From JAHHLP01 sp041609895 (lineage in GTDB: Bacteria; Bacteroidota; Rhodothermia; Rhodothermales; JABDKH01): a stretch of DNA of 9,265 nt. The position numbers and the translations under genes were made by a program. This document shows, piece after piece, positions 1 to 5,994 of this stretch. Each line of letters starts with the position of its first letter. The first letter of the stretch is position 1. The stretch is from the NCBI GenBank assembly GCA_041609895.1, contig JBFIPX010000129.1, positions 1-9,265 of the forward strand, given 5' to 3'. A model generated the notes under the pieces. That model saw only the letters and a list, made by a program, of their open reading frames with translations, was not told where the DNA came from and ran no database searches.

Positions 1-1
1 A

Positions 2-265
2 GCTCCCATCGTCCAGGCCGACACGCTGAGAGGCGAGGTCATCCTTTCGATGCGGCTTCCGGACGGCGTTCCGTGGTTATGGACCGTGCGAGCGTTGACA
101 GACGCCGGATGGCACACGCGAATACTTCCCGGTTGGGTGCAGACCGTTTCGTTCGATGGCGAGGTGCGACCCCGACGGATTGTGATCAATGCCATATCAA
201 GACTCGGCTACGAGAGTCCCGCCACCTTGCTGACTTCCGTCGACCAACCCATCGCACTCCGCTAG
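2..265 (+). CDS. C-terminal fragment of a protein, possibly a GHL10/YngK-type glycoside hydrolase
   Basis: The reading frame is open from the left edge of the window (codons start at base 2) and ends at TAG 263-265, so only the last 87 residues of a longer protein are present. The tail contains a Trp-rich stretch (WLWTVRALTDAGWHTRILPG) and then VINAISRLGYES, which resembles the 'VtAvDRlgNES' end of fibronectin III-like domains at the C-terminus of family-10-like (GHL10/YngK) glycoside hydrolases. That match is from memory and weak; the catalytic part lies outside the window. An internal ATG at 50 exists, but nothing suggests that translation starts there. The gene converges on the - strand gene ending at 387 and is closed by the hairpin at 328-363. 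I am confident that this is coding sequence and unsure of the family. Confidence 0.5.
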   Translation, partial: APIVQADTLRGEVILSMRLPDGVPWLWTVRALTDAGWHTRILPGWVQTVSFDGEVRPRRIVINAISRLGYESPATLLTSVDQPIALR

Positions 266-327
266 CAACGCGGCCGACCCGAGTCGCTGTTTACCGGTCG
301 GAAGTGGCCGATCGGCTAGTAGAAGTA

Positions 328-363
328 GAAAGGGAGCACCCGCATGTGCGAGCGCTCCCTTTC
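328..363. terminator. Bidirectional hairpin terminator between convergent genes
   Basis: A perfect 10-bp stem pairs GAAAGGGAGC (328-337) with GCTCCCTTTC (354-363). An inner CGCA/TGCG pairing (341-344/347-350) can extend the structure. It lies between the stop codons of two convergent genes (265 and 387). The A-run on one arm and T-run on the other give a short U-tract in either direction, as expected for a shared terminator. Confidence 0.65.
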
Positions 364-386
364 ATTTGATTCGTTATGCAGACCGA

Positions 387-1169
387 CTACATGTCGGCTT
401 CCGCGTCTTCATACCGCGCGGTGCTCGTCCCCCACCAGTAGATCTGATCTCGATGTGTGTTGCATCCTTGCATCGGACCAGTTCCTGGCTCGAGGTCCGG
501 ATACTTCTCCTGAAACATCTCGCCATATTTGTCTACAGCGGCAAAGAGGGACGACTTGTCTTTGGCGTGCCTCCATAGCAAAACGTTTTCGTATCCAGCC
601 CAGTCATGAATCGCGATTCCTACGCCAAGATAATCGCCAGCTTCCACCATCTCTTCCCAGATCGGCAATGCCATCTTCGCGGTAGCGTCACGAATGTCGC
701 CAAGCTTTCCGGCTGGGCACTTAAAGAACGAAACTGATGTAGTTCCCGGCCTACGTGCCGCGGGACCCGTATTCGGACCAAGAGTATAGATAGCATCGCG
801 GTGGCCGTGACACGCCAGTGGTGGCTGATCGGGGTGGCGTTCTGCCATCAACTCAATAAACTCGTCCTGCGCCGCAAAGATCTTTTCCTTCGACTCACCC
901 GAGTACCAGAAAATTACATTCTCGTATCCACCCCAGTCATGGCCCATCATGCCATAGCCCCACAATTTGCCGGCATCAACCAGTTCTCGGTAGATCGGAA
1001 TAGCGAGCGAGTCCGTCTGGTTAGCGATGACTCCCAGCGCGTTAAAATCACATTTGAAATACGAAATGATGAGAGCGCCTGGATCGGCGGCTTCCTCCTC
1101 CTGCGCGCTGGTCGTTCCGACACACAAACACAATGAAAGAAACGACAGCGTAATTACACGTTGAAGCAT
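387..1169 (-). CDS. Exported protein of two tandem ~100-residue domains, function unknown
   Basis: This 260-residue protein starts with a Sec signal peptide (residues 1-22, cleavage likely at TSA|Q). The mature part is two copies of one domain, residues 35-131 and 146-247. Each copy has, in order, S-[YF]-F-K-C, an A-[IL]-P-I segment, HDW-x-GYENV (77-85 and 188-196) and C-x-x-HRD-x-IY (120-128 and 236-244). Each domain holds exactly two cysteines (40/120 and 151/236), which suggests one disulfide or a metal/cofactor site per domain. The pattern of short strands and amphipathic helices could suit a duplicated ferredoxin-like (dimeric alpha/beta-barrel) fold, but I do not recognise the family. 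The start is supported by GGAGGG (complement of 1179-1184) nine bases upstream. It is transcribed alone and convergent with the gene ending at 265. Confidence 0.88.
   Translation of the reverse strand: MLQRVITLSFLSLCLCVGTTSAQEEEAADPGALIISYFKCDFNALGVIANQTDSLAIPIYRELVDAGKLWGYGMMGHDWGGYENVIFWYSGESKEKIFAAQDEFIELMAERHPDQPPLACHGHRDAIYTLGPNTGPAARRPGTTSVSFFKCPAGKLGDIRDATAKMALPIWEEMVEAGDYLGVGIAIHDWAGYENVLLWRHAKDKSSLFAAVDKYGEMFQEKYPDLEPGTGPMQGCNTHRDQIYWWGTSTARYEDAEADM
429..1067 (-). repeat. Internal domain duplication in the 387-1169 gene
   Basis: The two halves (1067-777 and 734-429 on the - strand) encode homologous domains. The shared HDWxGYENV and CxxHRDxIY motifs sit at a constant offset of about 111-116 residues. 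The copies have diverged well beyond DNA-level identity, so the duplication is old and probably kept for structure or function. Confidence 0.8.
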
Positions 1170-1394
1170 TGCAGATGACCCTCCGTTAGGTGATTTGGCG
1201 GCGGGCCTCCAGTTTGCCCGACCGCAGAAAGTGTAGACTCATATTAAGGGTTTGATCTCCCGGTTGAAAATGTCTTGATTCGACCGACCGTCGCAAGTGG
1301 CTGTTACGTAGTCACTTATGATCGCGAATTCGGGTTCGGGAAATTCGGACATCCTGGGCCATGCCGACGCAATGCTGAATAACCGTGTTGTACT

Positions 1395-1402
1395 TACCTT
1401 TG
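1395..1402 (+). promoter_or_regulatory. Candidate Bacteroidota-type -7 promoter element for ogt
   Basis: TACCTTTG matches the Bacteroidota -7 consensus TAnnTTTG exactly and lies 88 bases before the ogt start, on the right strand. I do not see a good TTG -33 element about 20 bases upstream. A match with six fixed bases is also expected a few times by chance in a window this size, so this is only a candidate. Confidence 0.25.
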
Positions 1403-1437
1403 CTATTCCAGGAACCCGCTGAGATTTCTTTGCCTCG

Positions 1438-1454
1438 ATACCGCCTGGCGGTAT
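1438..1454. promoter_or_regulatory. Perfect 17-bp palindrome upstream of ogt (candidate operator)
   Basis: ATACCGCC (1438-1445) and GGCGGTAT (1447-1454) are exact reverse complements around a single T. The site lies 35 bases before the ogt ATG and downstream of the candidate promoter element. The one-base centre suits a dimeric DNA-binding protein better than an RNA hairpin. Confidence 0.45.
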
Positions 1455-1489
1455 GAGCCGGAAGACCGCAGACTGGATCGTGACATCGT

Positions 1490-2017
1490 ATGCCTTCAGG
1501 CGAGATCCAAACCGTAATTGAGTCACCCCTCGGCCCCCTCGAAGCCTCGTTTACCGAACAGGGACTAGCGTGGCTCAGCTTCGGTGATCGTGACGCGATC
1601 GCCAAAGCCTCACAGTTAGACGCGATGACCGGCGATGGAAACGCGATGCGAGACACGCTCCGGTCCGAGCTTGATCGATATTTCGGCGGCGAGTTACGAG
1701 CGTTTTCTGTCCCGCTCGACCTTCACGGTACTGATTTCCAAACGCGTGTTTGGCGCCTCCTGCTGAAGATCCCTTACGGGCGCACAACCACCTATGGAAC
1801 CATCGCGAATCTCACGGGCGATTCAAAGGCGGTTCGTGCCGTCGCCGGAGCAAATGCGCTCAATCCGATTGCCATCCTCGTGCCGTGCCACCGGGTCATC
1901 GGGCACGACGGAAGCCTCACAGGTTACGCGGGCGGGTTATGGCGCAAGCGGCGGCTTCTGCGGCTGGAGGCAACCGGCGTCATCGAAGAGACGCAAGCCA
2001 CACTCTTTGCGGACTAG
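1490..2017 (+). CDS. ogt: Methylated-DNA--[protein]-cysteine S-methyltransferase (O6-alkylguanine repair)
   Basis: This 175-residue cytoplasmic suicide enzyme moves the alkyl group from O6-alkylguanine (and O4-alkylthymine) in DNA to its own cysteine. The acceptor is Cys133 in the PCHRV motif (132-136). Key residues keep the spacing of human MGMT: Tyr102 (31 before Cys, as human Y114), arginine finger Arg116 (17 before, as R128), Asn125 (8 before, as N137) and Glu160 (27 after, as E172). FQTRVWRLLLKIPYG (83-97) is the conserved start of the DNA-binding half; residues 5-75 form the N-terminal domain. Length is normal for a stand-alone Ogt/MGMT, with no Ada regulatory domain. The ATG is the only one after an in-frame stop at 1481-1483; no clear Shine-Dalgarno precedes it. 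No alkA or ada lies beside it. The palindrome at 1438-1454 may regulate it. Confidence 0.97.
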   Translation: MPSGEIQTVIESPLGPLEASFTEQGLAWLSFGDRDAIAKASQLDAMTGDGNAMRDTLRSELDRYFGGELRAFSVPLDLHGTDFQTRVWRLLLKIPYGRTTTYGTIANLTGDSKAVRAVAGANALNPIAILVPCHRVIGHDGSLTGYAGGLWRKRRLLRLEATGVIEETQATLFAD

Positions 2018-2020
2018 AAC

Positions 2021-2036
2021 TCCCGCTTCGGCGGGA
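2021..2036. terminator. Hairpin terminator after ogt
   Basis: TCCCGC and GCGGGA form a perfect 6-bp stem closed by a stabilising TTCG tetraloop, three bases after the ogt stop. The U-tract is short (TTCT). It lies between convergent genes and could act in both directions. A weaker GGAGC/GCTCC hairpin (2056-2070) follows. Confidence 0.6.
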
Positions 2037-2139
2037 TTCTGGCGGGTGCGCTCTTGGAGCACAACGCTCCTGCAGACGATGCGAACGCTCAATTTGGAAG
2101 TTATCGTTGAAGTGAAATAATGAGTAGACGGTCAGTGCT

Positions 2140-2724
2140 TTACTGGTCGTAGGATCCCGCCGCAGAGTTTCCCATGTTCTCCAGCAGGTCCAGGAATGGT
2201 GCGACGGCTTTCTTATCCGCCTCGGACACGTCGGCGTAAACCCGGGCCATTTCAGTCGTACCCACAAGCATCTGCCGCATCTGCTCTTTCTGATCTTCGG
2301 ACATGTCGCTGTTGTCGATCTGCTTCAGCGCCTCTGCTAGGCCTGCCTCCATCTCCGCTTTGTTAACGTCCATCTGAATAGCCATGAAAGCCATGAATAT
2401 GCGATTGCCTGTTCGAGCCCAGTCCTCGAGGTCGCGAAAACCATGATCCTGAACAATTTCCACGACCTCATCTGCCCACGACTGAGACTCAATGATACGG
2501 CTTGCCGCGGCAAACGGATTCGTCATGTCATCCATGGTCTCCCGACCAAAGATGTCCTCAATTGCGTCGACCTCCTCTTCGTGTTCGTCCCCCCACTCCT
2601 CAAGTGCGACAATGGACGCGACAAAACCGTTAATACGATCCTCTGTCAACGGAGGACCCTCTTGAGCTAGCGCACCGGCGGAGAGCAGGAAAGGGAGAAT
2701 GGCGAACGTCAACAATGACCGCAT
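2140..2724 (-). CDS. Exported alpha-helical protein, function unknown
   Basis: This 194-residue protein begins with a Sec signal peptide (residues 1-20, cleavage at ALA|QEG). The rest is predicted almost wholly helical, acidic and rich in Met. It includes an acidic run around 42-58, a GFRDLEDWARTGNRI stretch at 95-109, a hydrophobic Met-rich helix at 110-120 and a charged helix at 121-151. It has no cysteines and no lipobox, so a soluble periplasmic protein is likely. I do not recognise a characterised family; the 'GF-x-D-x-x-x-W' segment resembles conserved hypothetical exported proteins I cannot name. The ATG fits the signal peptide although no clear Shine-Dalgarno precedes it. It stands alone, convergent with ogt and divergent from the lipoprotein gene at 3002. 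Confidence 0.82.
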   Translation of the reverse strand: MRSLLTFAILPFLLSAGALAQEGPPLTEDRINGFVASIVALEEWGDEHEEEVDAIEDIFGRETMDDMTNPFAAASRIIESQSWADEVVEIVQDHGFRDLEDWARTGNRIFMAFMAIQMDVNKAEMEAGLAEALKQIDNSDMSEDQKEQMRQMLVGTTEMARVYADVSEADKKAVAPFLDLLENMGNSAAGSYDQ

Positions 2725-3001
2725 GGCTTATTTCAAATATGGCATCCGAGAATGAGACTTTGGTGCTAACGACTAGTACGTGCGAGAGTTCAGGGCATTC
2801 ATGAAACTCACTTGAGGCGTCAGCCGCAGCAGTTTGTGCCTCGGCACGACCCTGCAAAGCGCGTTATCTTGATTTTATGACGCACCTTTGTCCATCTCGG
2901 ACCGCATTCCCGACTGATGAGTTAGCAGTCAAGTAAATCGCCATCCACCAGGCATGTCCGGAATGGCGACGGTCTGCCCACTACCACGATGTCAGTCCTT
3001 C
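2725..3001. other. Divergent intergenic region, no gene seen
   Basis: The 277 bases between two divergently transcribed genes must contain both promoters. I see only weak signals: a 12-bp palindrome GTGCCTCGGCAC (2836-2847) and near-matches to the Bacteroidota TAnnTTTG element with one mismatch. No ORF with coding character was found. Confidence 0.4.
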
Positions 3002-3811
3002 ATGACTTCTCAGAATTTGTTCATTCGATTGACACGGTCCCGGCTACTTCCCGTAGTGATAGTCGCGGCCATTCTATTAAGCGTCGGTTGCGACAACGAC
3101 AATGGAAGCGATATTCCGGCACCCATTCCTGCTGCCGCCTTCTCTCTGAGGACAGACCTGTTCCAGACGGCTCGGCCGGGCGCGGGAGATCATTTTGGTG
3201 CGGCTGTTGAGCGTCTCCAGCCGGTATCCGCAGGATTTCGCGAGCACCTCGATCTCGCGCAAGCCGTGGCCATAGCTTCAGAGCGACTCTCGCCGACAGC
3301 CGATGGGGACAACTACGTCTGGAGTGGCGTTACGGATTTTGAAGGAGACCAAGTGACCTTTGAGGCGACAGCGACGCCGGCAAATGCCGATATCGTCGAC
3401 TGGTTCATCAACGTAACGTATGACGATGGATCGACGGCCCTGACTGACTTTCAGATCGTACGTGCACGAACCCTAGCCAGCGCGGCGGTAGGAGAATGGA
3501 ATCAGTATGCAATGATCGATGGCGCGCGAACGCTGATATTCAGGGCGGAGTATGGCGCGGTTGACCTCGACCGCATCGTCCGCATTGCGGTCGAGGATAG
3601 CGTCAATCTTGCCGTTGCCGCAGACTCGCTCGAGTACAGCGAGTTCGCGAACAATGTGCGGGAACTCCTCTGGTTCGACGGCGACACCGAGGACGCTTTC
3701 TTCGTTCAGTGGGACGAAGGCTCCAACGCCGGTTGGCTCGTGGCTACCGATTACAACGAGTCCGCGCAATCGTGCTGGGACGAAACGTTGGCCGACGTCG
3801 AGTGTGAGTAG
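3002..3811 (+). CDS. Uncharacterised lipoprotein
   Basis: From the ATG at 3002 this is a 269-residue protein with a lipoprotein signal: a basic N-terminus (RLTRSR), a hydrophobic segment and the lipobox LSVGC, with Cys30 as the lipidated residue. An Asp/Asn/Gly/Ser tether (DNDNGSD) follows. The start is uncertain: an in-frame ATG at 2954 would add 16 residues, but these are not signal-like and would make the n-region unusually long; no start has a good Shine-Dalgarno. The mature part is acidic and predicted to be mixed strand and helix. Its only other cysteines are Cys258 and Cys268 at the very end, likely a disulfide. I do not recognise the family. It is probably anchored in the envelope, and its neighbours give no clue to its role. 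Confidence 0.8.
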   Translation: MTSQNLFIRLTRSRLLPVVIVAAILLSVGCDNDNGSDIPAPIPAAAFSLRTDLFQTARPGAGDHFGAAVERLQPVSAGFREHLDLAQAVAIASERLSPTADGDNYVWSGVTDFEGDQVTFEATATPANADIVDWFINVTYDDGSTALTDFQIVRARTLASAAVGEWNQYAMIDGARTLIFRAEYGAVDLDRIVRIAVEDSVNLAVAADSLEYSEFANNVRELLWFDGDTEDAFFVQWDEGSNAGWLVATDYNESAQSCWDETLADVECE

Positions 3812-3830
3812 TTAGCCGCCTCACCTGGCG

Positions 3831-3868
3831 TCTGCCATCCGTCCATCTCGCATCTGTCATCCGTCCAC
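3831..3868 (+). repeat. Short imperfect direct repeat
   Basis: TCTGCCATCCGTCCAT (3831-3846) and TCTGTCATCCGTCCAC (3853-3868) agree at 14 of 16 positions with a 22-bp period. The repeat lies just after the lipoprotein stop and overlaps the end of the serine hydrolase remnant on the other strand. Confidence 0.6.
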
Positions 3869-4042
3869 AACGAGTCGGGCAAGCTGCGACGCGAGTTCCT
3901 CGGCCGTCCGCGGGTCGTAGTTAGAGAGCACGATCACAAGAAGATCTTGGCCAAAATCGCGCTCCACGGCGGCGTTGATACCGGGGCCGCCGCCTCTGAG
4001 ACAGATGGCGCCGTTTAGCGGTGCCTCCTTGCTCGACTCATC
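3857..4042 (-). pseudogene. Remnant C-terminus of a serine hydrolase (beta-lactamase/CubicO family)
   Basis: Read on the - strand, this stretch encodes GAICLRGGGPGINAAVER, then LLVIVLSNYDPRTAEELASQ, and ends at TGA (3859-3857). It matches the C-terminal end of class C beta-lactamase-like serine hydrolases, where 'GHGGGxPGIN...VVVLSNYDPP.AE' carries the third active-site motif and last strand. In this copy the usual His-Gly before GGG reads Leu-Arg. The frame stays open up to a TAG at 4138-4136, but no ATG start exists and the residues upstream of about 4018 no longer look like the family. The SxxK nucleophile domain is missing altogether; the space is taken by the start of the T9SS cargo gene. 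A decayed gene end is the best reading. Confidence 0.7.
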
Positions 4043-4153
4043 AAAGCGCCAATAACCAATAAATGATACTGGGGGTGTCCAGGAACGACCACTAACTGCG
4101 CTTTTACAAGTGTCGGCCTTATTTCTTCTTATCCGCTACAGAACAATTTCGCC

Positions 4154-5701
4154 ATGAGAACTCGATTCTGCTTATCACTCGCGATCGCCCTATCGCTTCT
4201 TCTTGGTCAGGATGCGCTTGGGCAGAATGCCAAGGTGTCCTCGGAAGTAACGCAAATGCTCGAGTCCGTCGAGCGTATTGATGCTGCAATGGATCGGTTC
4301 GAGTCCTCGAAGCCACATCTGCTACGGGTTGATTCAGAGGACAAAAATCGAAATTCGCTCGCGCCTCGGCTTTCGACAGTTGCGAACGTCTTTCTTCTGA
4401 CTGAGCAGATCGCACAAGACTGGGACCCCACGGCCAACGACTGGCTCAATCAAAGCCGCGTCGCGTGGACTCGAAACTCTGCTGGCTTCGCCACCGAACA
4501 ACTTATTGAGAGCTGGAACGACGCTACAGGGGTGTGGATGCCGGAGGCACGAACGACCTTTACATTGAATTCTCAGAACCGTGCTGAGGAAACGCTTACG
4601 GAGGGCTGGGATCCCGACGCTAATGGTGGACAGGGTGGGTACGAACCCGTGCAGCGCGTGACGTCTACGTTCGACGGTGATGGTAACACCCTGACTCGAA
4701 CGACGGAAATATGGGATGAAGGCTCTGGTACCTGGTTTCTTTGGAATCGCTCGACGTCATCCTATGAGAACGGCAACTTAATTCAGCAGGTATTTGAGTC
4801 TCTCAACTTCTTCACCGGCATGTTCGGGCCGAGTCTTCGCACCAATTTTGAGTACGATGGCGCCGGCCGAACGATCAGTCGAATCAGAGAGACCTACGAC
4901 GACGCCACAAGCGCGTGGGAAAACTCTTCCCGTCGGTTGTGGACCTACGACGGCAATGGTATAGAGACGGAAGACCTCGAGCAAACGTGGAACGGGGATT
5001 GGGTCAATGACTACAGAGAGGTTACAACCTATGAGGGCACTCCGTCGAACCCCACCTCAGAGACTGTCACGGCTCAGGACTGGGACGGGAGCGACTGGGT
5101 TAACCGCGATCGCGGGGTCTTCACAGTTAACAGCTCTACCGAGTGGGTTCAGTTGGAGCAAGATTGGGATCCGATCTTGGGCGATTGGGTCAACCGGGAT
5201 CAGGATATCATTACTCTCAATTCAAACGGGGACTTTGTCGAGTCAGTAACTCAGAGTTGGGACGTGGGTCAGAGCGCGTGGGTTAACGAGGATCGCGGAA
5301 CAGTAGTCTACAACAATGATGGGCTCATCACCGAATTCGTGAACCAGATCTGGGACGGCAGCCAATGGGTGAACGAGTCGCGACTAATTCAGGCGTACGG
5401 CGAGTTCACGGGCACCGCGATCGAGGAAACTCCGGAAGGTCGCTTTGCGCTTGAGGCGAACTATCCGAATCCATTCCGTGGGGAGACGACCATCCGCTAC
5501 ACGATTCCGGCGGCTCACAACGTGACAGTAGAGGTATTCGATCTCCTCGGCCGTAGAGTGATGACACTGCTCGACGGCCTTTCCGCTGCGGGAACGCACG
5601 CGCTGAATGTCGACGGAAAAGAACTGGCGGGAGGACTCTACGTCTATCGCCTGAAGAGCAATAACGTTACGCTCTCGAGAACGATGATGCTCGTCAGGTA
5701 A
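4154..5701 (+). CDS. Repeat-containing protein secreted by the type IX secretion system
   Basis: This 515-residue protein has a Sec signal peptide (1-23, ALG|QN), a short coiled helical stretch (about 30-55), about ten and a half Trp/Asn repeats (88-418) and a type A T9SS C-terminal sorting domain (428-515). The sorting domain has the typical order: LEANYPNPF (433-441), a T-x-I-R-Y strand, VEVFDLLGRRV (459-469), a Gly/His turn, LAGGLYVYRL (491-500) and a C-terminal KxxN...MMLVR strand. Such domains direct cargo across the outer membrane and are removed or linked to the surface. Each repeat follows Q-x-W-D-x(4-5)-W-V-N-x-x-R, a beta strand with Y/L-N, then x-G-x-x-x-E. The repeats could be an adhesive or structural surface fold; no catalytic motif is visible. 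No Shine-Dalgarno precedes the ATG. The gene is monocistronic, closed by the hairpin at 5731-5763. Confidence 0.93.
   Translation: MRTRFCLSLAIALSLLLGQDALGQNAKVSSEVTQMLESVERIDAAMDRFESSKPHLLRVDSEDKNRNSLAPRLSTVANVFLLTEQIAQDWDPTANDWLNQSRVAWTRNSAGFATEQLIESWNDATGVWMPEARTTFTLNSQNRAEETLTEGWDPDANGGQGGYEPVQRVTSTFDGDGNTLTRTTEIWDEGSGTWFLWNRSTSSYENGNLIQQVFESLNFFTGMFGPSLRTNFEYDGAGRTISRIRETYDDATSAWENSSRRLWTYDGNGIETEDLEQTWNGDWVNDYREVTTYEGTPSNPTSETVTAQDWDGSDWVNRDRGVFTVNSSTEWVQLEQDWDPILGDWVNRDQDIITLNSNGDFVESVTQSWDVGQSAWVNEDRGTVVYNNDGLITEFVNQIWDGSQWVNESRLIQAYGEFTGTAIEETPEGRFALEANYPNPFRGETTIRYTIPAAHNVTVEVFDLLGRRVMTLLDGLSAAGTHALNVDGKELAGGLYVYRLKSNNVTLSRTMMLVR
4415..5407 (+). repeat. About ten ~31-residue protein repeats (W-D ... 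W-V-N-x-x-R)
   Basis: Repeat units start near residues 88, 119, 150, 185, 215, 245, 276, 308, 336, 367 and 398 (the last is half a unit). The C-terminal units are the most alike (WVNRDR, WVNRDQ, WVNEDR, WVNESR), also at the DNA level (around 5096, 5187, 5279 and 5366). Earlier units are degenerate, and the fifth has lost its tryptophans. This gradient suggests that units were added or homogenised more recently toward the C-terminal side. Confidence 0.8.
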
Positions 5702-5730
5702 CCTCACGCACAGTCGCTCATTCTTGCAAC

Positions 5731-5763
5731 CGGGATGCTGGCCCGCGGGGGGTCAGCATCCCG
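5731..5763 (+). terminator. Strong hairpin terminator after the T9SS cargo gene
   Basis: CGGGATGCTG (5731-5740) pairs perfectly with CAGCATCCCG (5754-5763). The stem can be extended inward by G-U and three C-G pairs. It lies 30 bases after the stop codon; the T-run that follows is weak (CCTTGCGTTT). It separates the cargo gene from the copper oxidase unit. Confidence 0.7.
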
Positions 5764-5768
5764 CCTTG

Positions 5769-5804
5769 CGTTTGTGATTCCGATTTTCACGCGGACCACA
5801 AACG
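5769..5804. promoter_or_regulatory. Inverted repeat upstream of the small ORF/oxidase unit
   Basis: CGTTTGTG (5769-5776) and CACAAACG (5797-5804) are exact reverse complements with 20 bases between them. The arms are about two helical turns apart, as in some operators. The element lies between the preceding terminator and the ribosome binding site of the small ORF at 5832, where the promoter of the oxidase unit should be. It does not resemble a CueR or CopY box that I know. Confidence 0.35.
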
Positions 5805-5831
5805 AACGCGAATCGAATCCGGAGTCGTTGC

Positions 5832-5990
5832 ATGCGCAAGCTCTCCGTCGTTAGCGCCAATCGGAGCCTGCCAAAATCGACCACAGTCCTGCTTGCCGGC
5901 CGACCCCGAATTCATTACCCTCTACTTCTTCAGCCAGGTTCAGACTCTCTGCTTGGTTGCCTTTGCTGTCATGGCAGTCCCGACAACTAA
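5832..5990 (+). CDS. Candidate 52-residue upstream ORF with a Cys cluster, ahead of the multicopper oxidase
   Basis: This short frame starts at an ATG preceded by GGAG (5821-5824) at 7-nt spacing, a better ribosome binding site than the oxidase itself has. It ends with TAA at 5988-5990, only 4 nt before the oxidase ATG at 5995, an arrangement that suits translational coupling. The peptide begins MRKLSVV, has hydrophobic patches (VLLAG, YPLLLQP) and ends LLGCLCCHGSPDN, with Cys43, Cys45, Cys46 and His47 only six to nine residues from the end. Cysteine-containing upstream ORFs that set copper-dependent expression are known ahead of the multicopper oxidase CutO (CutF, Rhodobacter capsulatus) and in Bordetella (CruR). 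A role here is inference from position and the Cys cluster, as this peptide has no recognised homology to those proteins. It may also be a chance frame. Confidence 0.4.
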   Translation: MRKLSVVSANRSLPKSTTVLLAGRPRIHYPLLLQPGSDSLLGCLCCHGSPDN

Positions 5991-5994
5991 CACG

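Larger units (their letters stand above)
1170..1489. other. 320-bp divergent intergenic region
   Basis: This region separates the - strand gene at 387-1169 from ogt and must hold both promoters. It contains the ribosome binding site of the - strand gene (1179-1184), a TAnnTTTG match (1395-1402), a perfect palindrome (1438-1454) and a small TTCGGG repetition (1329-1348). No convincing gene is seen in it. Confidence 0.6.

Noticed and set aside
801..1136. + strand 111-codon open frame
   Set aside because: It lies wholly inside the - strand two-domain gene, which has a signal peptide, a ribosome binding site and internal homology; the + frame has none.
1104..1169. Possible lipobox (LSLC/LCLC) in the two-domain protein
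   Set aside because: No small residue directly before Cys; the TSA|Q site fits ordinary signal peptidase I cleavage better.
1329..1348. TTCGGG-TTCGGG-AAA-TTCGG tandem words
   Set aside because: Too short and irregular to call a repeat element; probably chance.
1318..1422. 34-codon + strand ORF upstream of ogt
   Set aside because: No Shine-Dalgarno and no recognisable motif; it overlaps the candidate promoter element.
1312..1656. - strand open frames overlapping the start of ogt
   Set aside because: They overlap a clearly functional ogt and have no signal, motif or ribosome binding site.
2836..2847. 12-bp palindrome GTGCCTCGGCAC
   Set aside because: Arms of only five bases, expected by chance in a window of this length.
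5893..5994. N-terminal extension of the oxidase from TTG 5893 or ATG 5971
   Set aside because: Neither start has a good ribosome binding site, and the extra residues push the signal peptide away from the N-terminus; ATG 5995 begins directly with a normal signal peptide.
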